Assembly: GCA_964581605.1 (NCBI GenBank)
Contig: CAZOPF010000051.1
Coordinates: 1 to 38,045 of the forward strand
DNA length: 38,045 nt
DNA from: CAADGU01 sp964581605
Lineage (GTDB): Bacteria > Chloroflexota > Anaerolineae > Promineifilales > Promineifilaceae
Direction: 5' to 3'
Positions 1 through 7,776 of this stretch are shown one piece after another. The notes below the pieces were generated by a model that did not search any database, was not told the DNA's origin, and saw only the letters and a list, made by a program, of their open reading frames with translations. Each line of letters begins with the position of its first letter. Within the stretch, counting starts at the first letter, position 1. The position numbers and the translations under genes were made by a program.

Positions 1-53
1 GGAATTAGGAATTAGGAATTAGGAATTAGGAATTAGGAATTAGGAATTAGGAA
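1..53. repeat. Tandem heptamer repeat GGAATTA
   Basis: About 7.5 perfect head-to-tail copies of GGAATTA run from the window edge and end about 18 nt before the start codon of the sulfotransferase gene. The true left end lies outside the window. The same word reappears at 32085-32118, mixed with GAATTAT units. With no spacers between units, this is a low-complexity tandem array and not a CRISPR. Confidence 0.9.
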
Positions 54-71
54 TGACGGGGAAGTGTAGCC

Positions 72-851
72 ATGATTTGGCTGATGGTGCAAGCCGTTTT
101 AAAATGCCGGCGTATGGGGTCATTTGCAGGCAAACCCAAACAGATGGCGCGGGCGGGCGGGGCGTGGTTTATCCGCTCGCCGTTGCCGCGTTATGTGCCG
201 TTTTTGGAGTATAGCTATGGCTGGGAACGGCCGTCGGCCATCTTGCTGCCTGCCCAAAAGTTGCTCTATGTGCCTGTGCCCAAAGTGGCAAACCGCTCGA
301 TCAAGGCGGCGCTGGCCGCGGCCGCGGGGCTGCCTTTTGCCGATGGGCAGGAACCGAATTTTGAGACGGCGCCGCTGGCGGCCGTGCCCCACCTGACTGA
401 TTATTTTCGCTTTACCTTTGTCCGCCACCCCCTCGACCGGCTGCTTTCGTGTTATGCCCAGAAAATTGTGTTGTATGCCCGCCAGTTACAGATGCCGCTG
501 TTGTTTTGGCGCTACGGCCGTCGCTTTTGGCCGGAGATGAGTTTTGCCGAGTTTGTTACGGCCGTGGCCGCCATCCCAGACGGCCGTGCTGACCGTCATT
601 TCCGTTCGCAGCACACCTTTGTGTACACGGGAGGGAGGCTGGCGGTAGATTTTGTGGGCCGGTTTGAGCAGTTGGCGCAGGATTGGGCGCAGGTGCAGCA
701 GCAGACGGGGCTGGGGCCGCTGCCCCATTTTAATCCCTCGCCGCACAAACCATTTACCGAAATGTACACCCCGATGCTGGCCCAGTTAGCGGCCGCACGC
801 TACCGCCAGGATTTGGCATTGTTTGCTTATGAGGTGGCGGCGGCGGGGTAG
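72..851 (+). CDS. Sulfotransferase family 2 protein
   Basis: Predicted 259-aa sulfotransferase that would move a sulfuryl group from PAPS to a carbohydrate or similar acceptor. The 5'-phosphosulfate loop is seen as LLYVPVPKVANRSIK at about residues 64-78. The 3'-phosphate motif is FTFVRHPLDRLLSCY at about 114-128. Both match the Sulfotransfer_2 (HNK-1/chondroitin type) family. No signal peptide or membrane span is obvious, although the N-terminus is basic. The ATG at 72 follows GGGGAAG; an alternative ATG lies at 114. The substrate cannot be read from the sequence. It stands alone, with a repeat before it and a pseudogene on the opposite strand after it. Confidence 0.8.
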   Translation: MIWLMVQAVLKCRRMGSFAGKPKQMARAGGAWFIRSPLPRYVPFLEYSYGWERPSAILLPAQKLLYVPVPKVANRSIKAALAAAAGLPFADGQEPNFETAPLAAVPHLTDYFRFTFVRHPLDRLLSCYAQKIVLYARQLQMPLLFWRYGRRFWPEMSFAEFVTAVAAIPDGRADRHFRSQHTFVYTGGRLAVDFVGRFEQLAQDWAQVQQQTGLGPLPHFNPSPHKPFTEMYTPMLAQLAAARYRQDLALFAYEVAAAG

Positions 852-1062
852 CATTACAAGAAAAGGGTGGGCTGGTGAAGATGTATGGTTCCAATTTTTC
901 CGGGGGCTGGCTGCTCAGAAACAGGGCAATAAAACTTTCAACCTGGTAGCCGCGTGAGAGGAAGTAGCTTGCGGCCGTCTGATTGCACAGGGGCGTTTCA
1001 AAACCGATATGCTCACAGCCGCCTGTTTAGCCAATGACCCCTCGAATACACAAATCGCCCCG
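852..1062 (-). pseudogene. Remnant of a GNAT-type acetyltransferase (C-terminal part)
   Basis: Read on the minus strand, 852-1062 gives a protein-like stretch with GDLCIRGVIG, then an in-frame TAA at 1027-1029, then TGGCEHIGFETPLCNQTAA and SYFLSRGYQVESF, ending near IFTSPPF. The pattern of an aromatic-Leu segment followed by a Gly-Tyr strand resembles the C-terminal half of GNAT acetyltransferases. The TAA sits where one T-to-A change from Leu (TTA) would create it. A further in-frame TGA lies just upstream, and no start codon or N-terminal half is present. The family assignment is from memory of similar sequences and is only moderate; the decayed state is directly visible. Confidence 0.45.
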
Positions 1063-1082
1063 TAAGAATCATCAAGTCATGT

Positions 1083-1118
1083 CTGGTGGCAAGCCACCTC
1101 CGGGCCACTTGTTACCAG
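1083..1118. repeat. Imperfect hairpin of the GTGGCAAG repeat family
   Basis: Arms CTGGTGGCAAG (1083-1093) and CTTGTTACCAG (1108-1118) pair with two mismatches around a GC-rich loop. The words match the hairpins at 3518-3563, 9149-9184/9304-9339 and 17879-17918. The remaining non-coding stretch from 1119 to 1263 shows no clear promoter, only a good ribosome binding site at its end. Confidence 0.5.
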
Positions 1119-1263
1119 CCTTCCATGACTACCTTTGAAACGGTTAAGAGCCGTTTGCCCATTCGGACGGCCTGCGGATAATTGCTCTCGTTCAATAAGA
1201 GGTTTGGCGTATTCCAACCTGGTTCAACAATGCAGATTCTGTAACTTTTTTGTAGGAGAAGAG

Positions 1264-1851
1264 ATGGATCCAAATCAGAAGAAATGGGTGATTATTGGTG
1301 CAGTGGTTGTGGGTGCTTTGGGACTGGCCTTTATTCTTTATTTGAATGTACGACCAGAACCGCGCATACCAGGAGTCATCCAGGTTCCCCGGCCGTCACG
1401 GGGGCATGATAACACGGCCGAGTTTGCTTATGCCGATTATCCCGTGCCGCCGCCCGGCGGCGTCCACTGGGATACCTGGCAGAATTGTGGCGTCTATGAG
1501 GAACCCATTGAAACGGGCCATGCCCTTCATTCACTTGAACACGGTGCGGTCTGGATTACTTATTCACCAGAGCTTTCTGAGGGAGCGATAGCGTCGCTAC
1601 AGGAGCGTGTGGACGATCAGGGATATTTGCTGTTGTCCCCGTATCCCGGCCAGCCCAGCCCGGTAGTTTTGACGGCCTGGGGGGTGCAGTTGCAGTTGGA
1701 CGATGCGAACGACGGCCGTATTGACCAGTTCATTGACCGCTACCGACAAGGGCCATATACCCCTGAACCGGGTGCAGCCTGTGACCGCGGTGTGGGAAGC
1801 CCTATTGACCGTACTGCCGCCATTGGCGGCACAGCCATGCCTGCGCCCTGA
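1264..1851 (+). CDS. DUF3105 family membrane-anchored protein
   Basis: A 195-aa protein of unknown function. One N-terminal membrane span (about residues 8-27, VIIGAVVVGALGLAF) anchors an extracytoplasmic domain. The signature HSLEHGAVWITY near residues 89-100, preceded by VHWDTWQNCGVY, is typical of DUF3105. The conserved His and Cys could bind metal or act in redox chemistry, but this is not established. The ATG at 1264 is chosen because GTAGGAGAAGAG precedes it directly; an in-frame ATG at 1135 would add 43 residues that do not resemble the family. It is first in a same-strand run leading to CopC/CopD genes, which suggests an envelope metal or redox role. Confidence 0.8.
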   Translation: MDPNQKKWVIIGAVVVGALGLAFILYLNVRPEPRIPGVIQVPRPSRGHDNTAEFAYADYPVPPPGGVHWDTWQNCGVYEEPIETGHALHSLEHGAVWITYSPELSEGAIASLQERVDDQGYLLLSPYPGQPSPVVLTAWGVQLQLDDANDGRIDQFIDRYRQGPYTPEPGAACDRGVGSPIDRTAAIGGTAMPAP

Positions 1852-1863
1852 ACAAGACGCCTT

Positions 1864-2190
1864 ATGAGTCAGACCATTCTCTTTCTCCTGGCAATCGCTT
1901 CCTTCTTTTTAACGCCAATGGGGATGCTTACCTGTGGTTCACTGGCCTCGTCTACGTCGTCGGGTGAATCACAGGCTCATTTTCCGGGCATGGAAGCGCC
2001 ATGTGAGGAGTTGGCCAACGCACAGTTGCTACGGGCAGTGGTGAAAATTTACCTTTCCACTCCTTTTTTGGGGGCTGTGGTTACGGCCGTTGCCGCTGTT
2101 TTTAGCTTCATTTTATTTGTTTTTGCACCCGTATCTCCCCCTAAGGCTGTCAATTTAAAACCCCCTACGCCCCCTCCAAACGTCTCGTGA
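1864..2190 (+). CDS. Small two-span membrane protein, unknown function
   Basis: A 108-aa protein with hydrophobic segments at about residues 3-27 (ILFLLAIASFFLTPMG) and 70-92 (AVVTAVAAVFSFILFVF). The loop between them holds two cysteines, and the tail is Pro-rich (KPPTPPPNVS). It begins 12 nt after the DUF3105 stop with no strong Shine-Dalgarno, so translation coupling is likely. No family was recognised. Its position suggests a membrane partner in the copper/redox operon. Confidence 0.6.
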   Translation: MSQTILFLLAIASFFLTPMGMLTCGSLASSTSSGESQAHFPGMEAPCEELANAQLLRAVVKIYLSTPFLGAVVTAVAAVFSFILFVFAPVSPPKAVNLKPPTPPPNVS

Positions 2191-2262
2191 TGCGGCCGTA
2201 ACTGTGCGTAACTTGAAGTCCGTAGGCCGTTATGCAACGGCGTTTTCTAGTGGAGACAAAAC

Positions 2263-2865
2263 ATGACCAAAAAAATGGAAAATAGACGAGAGCGGCGACG
2301 GCCGTTAGCTGTGTTTGTGTGCGCAATCTGCCTGTTGGCGTTGTGCCTGATGCAGACGACCAACCGGGCCTATGCCCATGAAGGGGTGGCGGTTGGGCCT
2401 TACCATGTGGTGGTGGGCTGGGTGGTGGAACCGGCCATTGTAGGTGAACGAAATGCCGTCTTTATCGAAATTACTGAAGATGAGCAGCCGGTGACAGGCG
2501 CGGAATCTGCCCTGGACGTGGAGTTGATCTATGGGGCAGAGACGTTCCGCGCCAATCTCAGCGCCGCGCCCGTGCCGGGCCAATACACCGTGGATGTATT
2601 TCCCACCGTGCGCGGGCAATATGAAGTGCGGTTGTTTGGTGAATTGGGGGACACGGCCGTAGACGTAACCATTGAACCCGAAGAAGTATTCTCCGGCGAC
2701 CGCATCCAGTTTCCTGAGCCCCTGCCTGATGCACGAGAGATGCAAGCCCAGATCCGGGCATTGGAAACCAATTTGCAATCGGCGCGGACAATCAGTTATG
2801 CGGCCGTCGGGGTGGCCGCTCTGGCCCTGGCCCTGGCTCTCGTCAGCCTGTTCAGAAAACGATAG
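2263..2865 (+). CDS. Secreted copper-associated Ig-like protein with C-terminal anchor
   Basis: A 200-aa exported protein. A basic N-terminus and hydrophobic core lead to a likely cleavage site AYA|HEG at residue 38/39, so the mature protein would start with His. A beta-sandwich-like domain follows (about 45-140; VVVGWVVEPAIVGERN onward), then a short helix (MQAQIRALETNLQ) and a C-terminal membrane span ending FRKR. The start is preceded by TGGAGACAAAAC. The domain resembles YtkA/FixH-type or CopC-like modules seen beside copper genes. An N-terminal His is a copper ligand in CopC, so a similar use here is inferred. It sits between a small membrane protein and a His-rich lipoprotein. Confidence 0.6.
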   Translation: MTKKMENRRERRRPLAVFVCAICLLALCLMQTTNRAYAHEGVAVGPYHVVVGWVVEPAIVGERNAVFIEITEDEQPVTGAESALDVELIYGAETFRANLSAAPVPGQYTVDVFPTVRGQYEVRLFGELGDTAVDVTIEPEEVFSGDRIQFPEPLPDAREMQAQIRALETNLQSARTISYAAVGVAALALALALVSLFRKR

Positions 2866-2923
2866 AGAACCCATGTGCCATTCTGTTTTCGCCAGAGCAG
2901 AGTTGGCGCCCTCAGAAGCCAAC

Positions 2924-2945
2924 GGGCGCATTTGAAAATGTGCCC
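2924..2945. other. Short hairpin between two operon genes
   Basis: GGGCGCATT (2924-2932) pairs with AATGTGCCC (2937-2945) with one G-T wobble and a TGAA loop. No T-run follows, so it is not a classical terminator. It may attenuate transcription or stabilise mRNA between the genes at 2263 and 3008. Confidence 0.35.
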
Positions 2946-3007
2946 TCCTCGATTAAATCGGGTAAAAAGTTGCCCATTGCATGATAGATATAAATGGAGA
3001 ACAAACC

Positions 3008-3514
3008 ATGAAATATACAAACAAATTCACAATTTTTGCTCTTTTGCTGGTCACACTCTTGTTAGTTGCCGGTTGTACCAGCGACAGTGGTGGCAGCCAG
3101 AGCGAAACGGAACAGCAGGATGGGGAAGCAGATCATGAAGAAGGTGAGGAGCATGAGGATGATCATGAACATGAAGAAGGCGAGGAGCATGATGAATCCG
3201 AAGGTCACGCCCGGATTCCCAATGAAAATGGCGCGGCCGTCCGCATCATTGCTCCGGCTGATGGCGATGTATTTCAACATGGTGACCAGATTGTGGTAGA
3301 AGTAGAAACAGAAAACTTTGATCTGAGCCAAGAAGGTTACCACTGGCATGTCTATGTAGACGGCTCATCCTGGGGAATGGTGACGGGCGGCAATACCGAC
3401 GTTCCCCTGAGCGGGGTTGAACCAGGCGAACATGAAATTTCTGCCTTTCTTTCTATCCCTACCCATGAAGAATATGAGGACGGAGATAGCGTAACCATTA
3501 CAGTCGAAGAATAA
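3008..3514 (+). CDS. His/Glu/Asp-rich lipoprotein, probable metal-binding
   Basis: A 168-aa lipoprotein with lipobox LVAGC (Cys23). Residues about 38-68 form a charged stretch rich in His, Glu and Asp, with repeated EEGEEH and DDHEHEEG units, as in metal-buffering proteins. The remainder (about 75-168) is a beta-rich domain with HWHVYVDG and an IPTHEEYEDGD segment, resembling small Ig-like domains that Chloroflexota place near copper proteins. TGGAGAAC lies just before this ATG; an ATG at 2981 is less likely because it would bury the signal peptide. Next to CopC/CopD, copper or zinc capture on the outer face of the membrane is the best guess. Confidence 0.7.
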   Translation: MKYTNKFTIFALLLVTLLLVAGCTSDSGGSQSETEQQDGEADHEEGEEHEDDHEHEEGEEHDESEGHARIPNENGAAVRIIAPADGDVFQHGDQIVVEVETENFDLSQEGYHWHVYVDGSSWGMVTGGNTDVPLSGVEPGEHEISAFLSIPTHEEYEDGDSVTITVEE

Positions 3515-3517
3515 AAA

Positions 3518-3563
3518 GTGGCAGGTGGCTAGTTGCAAGTATCTGCAACTAGCCACCTGCCAC
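3518..3563. repeat. Perfect 20-bp inverted repeat with 6-nt loop
   Basis: Arms 3518-3537 and 3544-3563 are exact reverse complements (GTGGCAGGTGGC start, loop AGTATC). The element starts 4 nt after the lipoprotein stop and ends 9 nt before the CopC-CopD start. A-runs precede it and no T-run follows. It belongs to the GTGGC/GTTGC word family found at four other places in the window. Confidence 0.9.
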
Positions 3564-3572
3564 CTGCCACCC

Positions 3573-5764
3573 ATGAACCCCAAACGCATTCTCTGGTTTG
3601 TTAGCTTGTGGCTGTTGGTGGGCACGGCCGTACCCATTGCCTATGCCCACGCTGTTCCCGTTGCCTCTGACCCTGCGCCTAACGCTGTCCTGTCTGAATC
3701 ACCCTCCCAAATCTCCATCCAATTTAACGAACCGGTGGTGCCTGCCTTTAGCCAGATGCGGCTGTTGACCCAAGGTGGTGAAGAAGTGGAGGTGGGGCCA
3801 GTAACGGCCGTTCATCCAGACAACATGACCCTGGCTATGGCAGTACCACCTTTGGGGCAAGGGGCCTATCTGGTAAGCTGGCAGGTGCTTTCGGCCGTAG
3901 ATGGCCACACTACCACAGGTACCTTCTCGTTTGGGGTGGGGGTGGCAGCTATGGCCGTCTCCAATGAGGCCAGTTTGTCGGCCCAAATTTCGGTATTGGA
4001 TGCGGTGGCCCGATGGTTGACACTGACGGCCGTTGCCCTGCTGATGGGCCTCTTTGCCTTCCGGCTGCTGGTGTGGAACCCCCTCTGGCGCAGGCAAGAA
4101 CGGGACGTAAGCGAACTGGCGCTGGATGTGCGGCTGGCTCGCCTGGGTATTCGCGCTGGTGTGGTGGCGGTGGGATTGCTGGCGGTGGCATTGGTCCTGA
4201 TTTTTGTGAACCAGAACCAGAAATTTGACCTGATTAACGGTAATAGCTTTGGCATCTGGTTGAGTACACAGTATGGTCTGATGTGGCTGTATCGGGCCTT
4301 GCTGACGGCCGTTTTGCTGTTTCTACTACTGTTATTTATGGAGGTAAGTGACGATGGTCAATCAGGCTTATCTGGCTGGTCATGGGCAGTCGGTTTTATC
4401 CTGACCAGTGGGTTAGCCTTTTCGGTGGCCATGGTCAGCCACAGCGCCGCCCTGCCAGAAAACAGGACGCAGGCCATCCTCATTGACTTTGTCCATGTAT
4501 TAGCTGCCACCATGTGGGTGGGGGGATTGCTTTTTCTGGCAATTACGCTCTGGCTGGCTCGCTCTCTGCCAGCCGAAGCCCGCACCTGGCTCTATCTCAG
4601 CCTGATTTTGAACTTTTCCGGGCTGGCGGCAATGGCTGTCGGGCTGTTAGCTGTCAGCGGCGTCTATCTGGCCTGGCAGCATGTGGGTGGCTGGATGCGC
4701 CTGGTGGGCACGGCGTATGGCCTGGCGCTGCTGCTCAAATTAGCTATCGCCGCCATTACCATTCTCACAGCCGGGGTCAATTTGCTCTATATCAAACCAT
4801 GCCTGAACCGGGCGTATGAAAACCTGGAAGCGCCAGAATCGGCTACGGCCGTGCGCCGCACCCGTGTTGTCGTTACCGTTGAACTGGTTGTCGCCCTGCT
4901 CATTTTGCTGGTAACTGCCTTCCTGACGGATATGCAACGTGGCGTGGATGCGCCATTGTTGACCGATGCACCCGGCCAGACCGTGTTGACGCAGCAAGTG
5001 GAAGATTTAACGGTGCAAGTAACCATCACCCCCGCCCTGGTCGGCAGCAACACCTTTGAAATTGCCATTACGGATGCGGACGGCCGTGCAGTGGCCGTAG
5101 ATGAACTGTCGGCTCGTTTTACCTACCTGGATCGATCATTGGGTGCAGCCGAAGCGGACGCTGAACCCATGGCTCCCGGCCTTTTTCATCTGGAGGGCAG
5201 CTACATTAGCCTGGCCGGTGACTGGCAGATGGAAATATCGGTGCGACGGCCGGATACGTTTGATACATTTGCTGCTTTTCGCCTGCAAGCCGGAATTGGC
5301 GGCAACATTCGGCCCATTGACAGCGGGGCACGGCCGTTGGAACGCGCCGCCCAATTGATGACCCTGGCCGATTCTGGTGGTACGGGGCTGTTACTGATTT
5401 TGTTTGCCATAGGGTGGGGTTTTGTAGCCGTTAAAGCGGCCAAAACGGAATGGCAGTTGATACCTTTGCTGGCAATCAGCCTGGTTGCTTTCTGGTTCGG
5501 CTCATCACACCTCATTGATTTTTTCACCAACGAATACACCCCGGCCAAATTTGCCAACAATCCCTTCTTACCAGATGTGGAATCCATTGCGATTGGCAAA
5601 GAGTTGTTTGGTGAAAATTGTGTGCCCTGTCATGGAGAGTTTGGGCGGGGGGATGGGCCAACGGCCGTAAACCTTTATCCACCACCCGCTGATTTTTCCG
5701 CCGGCCACACCGCCACCCACCCCGATGGCGACCTCTATTACTGGATTCTAAACGGCATCCCCGA
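3573..5764 (+). CDS. CopC-CopD-cytochrome c fusion protein (3' end lost in gap)
   Basis: Seen over about 730 residues before the N gap. A signal peptide ends at AYA|HA, giving an N-terminal His (His26). With Asp110 and His112 of the DGHTTTG motif this matches the Cu(II) site of CopC. About 10 membrane spans of the CopD type follow (residues about 140-460), then an Ig-like periplasmic segment and further spans. A cytochrome c domain then begins with CVPCH (Cys683, Cys686, His687). The protein probably handles copper at the membrane and may move electrons. ATG 3573 is chosen because the in-frame ATG at 3525 lies inside the hairpin repeat. No Shine-Dalgarno is visible. The distal heme Met and the true stop are missing. 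Confidence 0.85.
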
Positions 5765-5864
5765 NNNNNNNNNNNNNNNNNNNNNNNNNNNNNNNNNNNN
5801 NNNNNNNNNNNNNNNNNNNNNNNNNNNNNNNNNNNNNNNNNNNNNNNNNNNNNNNNNNNNNNNN
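5765..5864. other. Assembly gap (100 N)
   Basis: A gap of unknown true length. It removes the end of the cytochrome c domain and anything between it and the minus-strand gene starting downstream. The flanks share no sequence. The open frame after the gap to a TAA at 5889-5891 (IITTPFLL) does not look like a cytochrome c end, so it should not be joined to the gene. 5865-5911 holds nothing recognisable. Confidence 0.95.
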
Positions 5865-5911
5865 ATAATCACCACGCCCTTTTTGTTGTAACGCTTTTTT
5901 TCCAAACCGTG

Positions 5912-7603
5912 TTACTGGCTTATCTCCACCAGTTCCGCCAGTTCACTCACGGCCGTGTCATCCATCTGGCTGGCTAACCGTTCCACCCGAATCCGCACAT
6001 CATCCAGGCTCACCCCGGCTGTCCAATAGCTGTGGCGCAGCAACTCCGCCCATTGGCTGACGGTGACGGCCAACTGATAATGCAGTGGCGCTGCATCAAA
6101 GGAAGGCGCCAGGTTGTCGGTGGTGAAGACGCCATTGATCTCTTGCACGGCGCGGGTTTGGGGGTCTTGCCAGCGTAAATAAACGGTGGCCACGCGCCCT
6201 TGTGCGCCTGGGGTGAGCTGCACAGCATAAATGGCAACGGCCGTGTGCCCCGCCCCAAACTCCGCCGCATCCACCTCATTATTGCGAAAATCCTGGTCAG
6301 CCACCGCCCGGTTTTCATACCCCACCAGCCGGTATTGTTGCACCACCTGCGGGTCAAACTCCACCTGAATTTTGGCATCCAGGCCAATGGTTTGCAGCGT
6401 ACCCATCACATCTTCGGTGAAGACCTGTCGCGCTTCGTTCAGATTATCCACGTAAGCATAAGCCCCATCGCCCTGGTCGGCCAACTGCTCCATCATCACA
6501 TCATTGTAGTTACCCATACCCACGCCAATGGTGGTCAGGTTGATGCCCGCATCGGCATAACCGCGAATTTTGGCGGCCAGACTGTTGGGGCCGGTGTCGC
6601 CCACATTTGCCACACCATCAGAAGCGAGGATGACGCGATTGATGCCGCCGGGAATGTAGCTCTGGTTGGCCACGTCATACCCCATCAGCAAGCCGGCTTC
6701 CAGATTAGTTGAGCCTTCGGTCTCCAGGGAGTTGATGGCATTCAAAATGGCCGAACGCTCAGAACCGGCGGTGGGGTAGAGCACGGTGCGGGCGCTGTTG
6801 CCATAGACGACGATGGACACCTTATCGTCGGCACGCAGCCGCTCTACCAGCAGTGCCAGCGACTCTTTTACCAGACCCAGACGGTTTTCCTGAGCCATAG
6901 AGCCGGAGACATCAATAACGAATACGAGATTGGCTGACGGCCGTTCCGCTTCTGGCACATCATATCCCTGCACCCCAATGCGCAAGAAGTACGTGCCGTC
7001 ATTGTGGAAGGGGGAGGGCGCCCCGTCGGCATAGATGGCAAAAGCCACATCCGGCGGATTTTCATAGCCTTGATCGAAAGAGTTAACGAACTCTTCCACG
7101 CGCACCGCGTCTGGCGGCGGCATCAGGCCGTCCTGCAAATACCGTTTGGCTACGTTATAAGAGCCGGTGTCTACATCAAGTGAAAAAGTAGACAGGTTAT
7201 CTACGCTGGTGAGGATGAAGGGATTGACGCCATACTCTTCAAAAAACATGGCGTTGGGTGCGGCCGCCGATGCGGTAGGTAGGGCGGTAGGCATGGGCAC
7301 AATGGCTCCCTCGGCGCGGGGCTGGGTAACACCATTAGCCGGAGGCAATGGCGCCGCAGCCTCTTCAGGTACTTCATGTTCTGTGGTGGTATCTGCATAT
7401 GGTTCAGCTACCACTGTTTCTACAACTACGCGCGTAACTTCTACCGGCGAGCCTTCAACTGCCACCGTTTCCACAACGGTTTCGGTGACAATGCGGGTAA
7501 CTTCTACTGTATGAACTTCCGGTGTACCAATGCCGCCGCCACAGGCGGCAAAAATGAGGGTGAGTAAGATAATGATACTGAGGGTTTGGGTTCTGTTCTT
7601 CAT
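5912..7603 (-). CDS. von Willebrand factor A lipoprotein, YfbK-like
   Basis: A 563-aa lipoprotein. Lipobox IFAAC is followed by a low-complexity tail with repeated VEVTRIVTETVVETV-like units and a Pro-rich linker. The von Willebrand-associated N-domain follows (FSLDVDTGSYNVAKRYL, PPPDAVRVEEFVNSF). The A domain has the metal-ion motif DVSGS (Asp231, Ser233, Ser235), the GSTNLEAG threonine and the ASDGVAN aspartate, so the MIDAS is intact. The C-terminal part matches the DUF3520-type extension. Start chosen at 7603 because AGGAGAG lies directly upstream on this strand; a longer frame to 7768 lacks a signal peptide. Likely role: surface adhesion or scaffolding. Its start faces away from the gene at 7777. 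Confidence 0.88.
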   Translation of the reverse strand: MKNRTQTLSIIILLTLIFAACGGGIGTPEVHTVEVTRIVTETVVETVAVEGSPVEVTRVVVETVVAEPYADTTTEHEVPEEAAAPLPPANGVTQPRAEGAIVPMPTALPTASAAAPNAMFFEEYGVNPFILTSVDNLSTFSLDVDTGSYNVAKRYLQDGLMPPPDAVRVEEFVNSFDQGYENPPDVAFAIYADGAPSPFHNDGTYFLRIGVQGYDVPEAERPSANLVFVIDVSGSMAQENRLGLVKESLALLVERLRADDKVSIVVYGNSARTVLYPTAGSERSAILNAINSLETEGSTNLEAGLLMGYDVANQSYIPGGINRVILASDGVANVGDTGPNSLAAKIRGYADAGINLTTIGVGMGNYNDVMMEQLADQGDGAYAYVDNLNEARQVFTEDVMGTLQTIGLDAKIQVEFDPQVVQQYRLVGYENRAVADQDFRNNEVDAAEFGAGHTAVAIYAVQLTPGAQGRVATVYLRWQDPQTRAVQEINGVFTTDNLAPSFDAAPLHYQLAVTVSQWAELLRHSYWTAGVSLDDVRIRVERLASQMDDTAVSELAELVEISQ

Positions 7604-7763
7604 GGGATTCTCTCCTGATTGATTGTTATTCGTTCTATTGTGTTTTGGTAGTTCACCAGTGACCTGTGCATAGAACGACGGCCGTATCCCATTAGTTCCC
7701 GTTGTCATCATCCCGTTGTGTGAGCGTCGTTTGATCATTCTCGCCCGGCGTTTTCCCCTCTGA

Positions 7764-7769
7764 TACACT
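7764..7769 (+). promoter_or_regulatory. Possible -10 box for a leaderless transcript
   Basis: TACACT (7764-7769) lies only 7 nt before the ATG at 7777, and no Shine-Dalgarno precedes that ATG. If real, the mRNA would start at or next to the start codon. No good -35 is seen, so this is tentative. Confidence 0.25.
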
Positions 7770-7776
7770 TGCCACC

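Noticed and set aside
1..53. CRISPR array at the left edge
   Set aside because: Units are 7 bp and contiguous with no spacers.
5865..5891. C-terminus of the CopC-CopD-cytochrome fusion
   Set aside because: The gap length is unknown so the frame is arbitrary, and the residues do not resemble a cytochrome c end.
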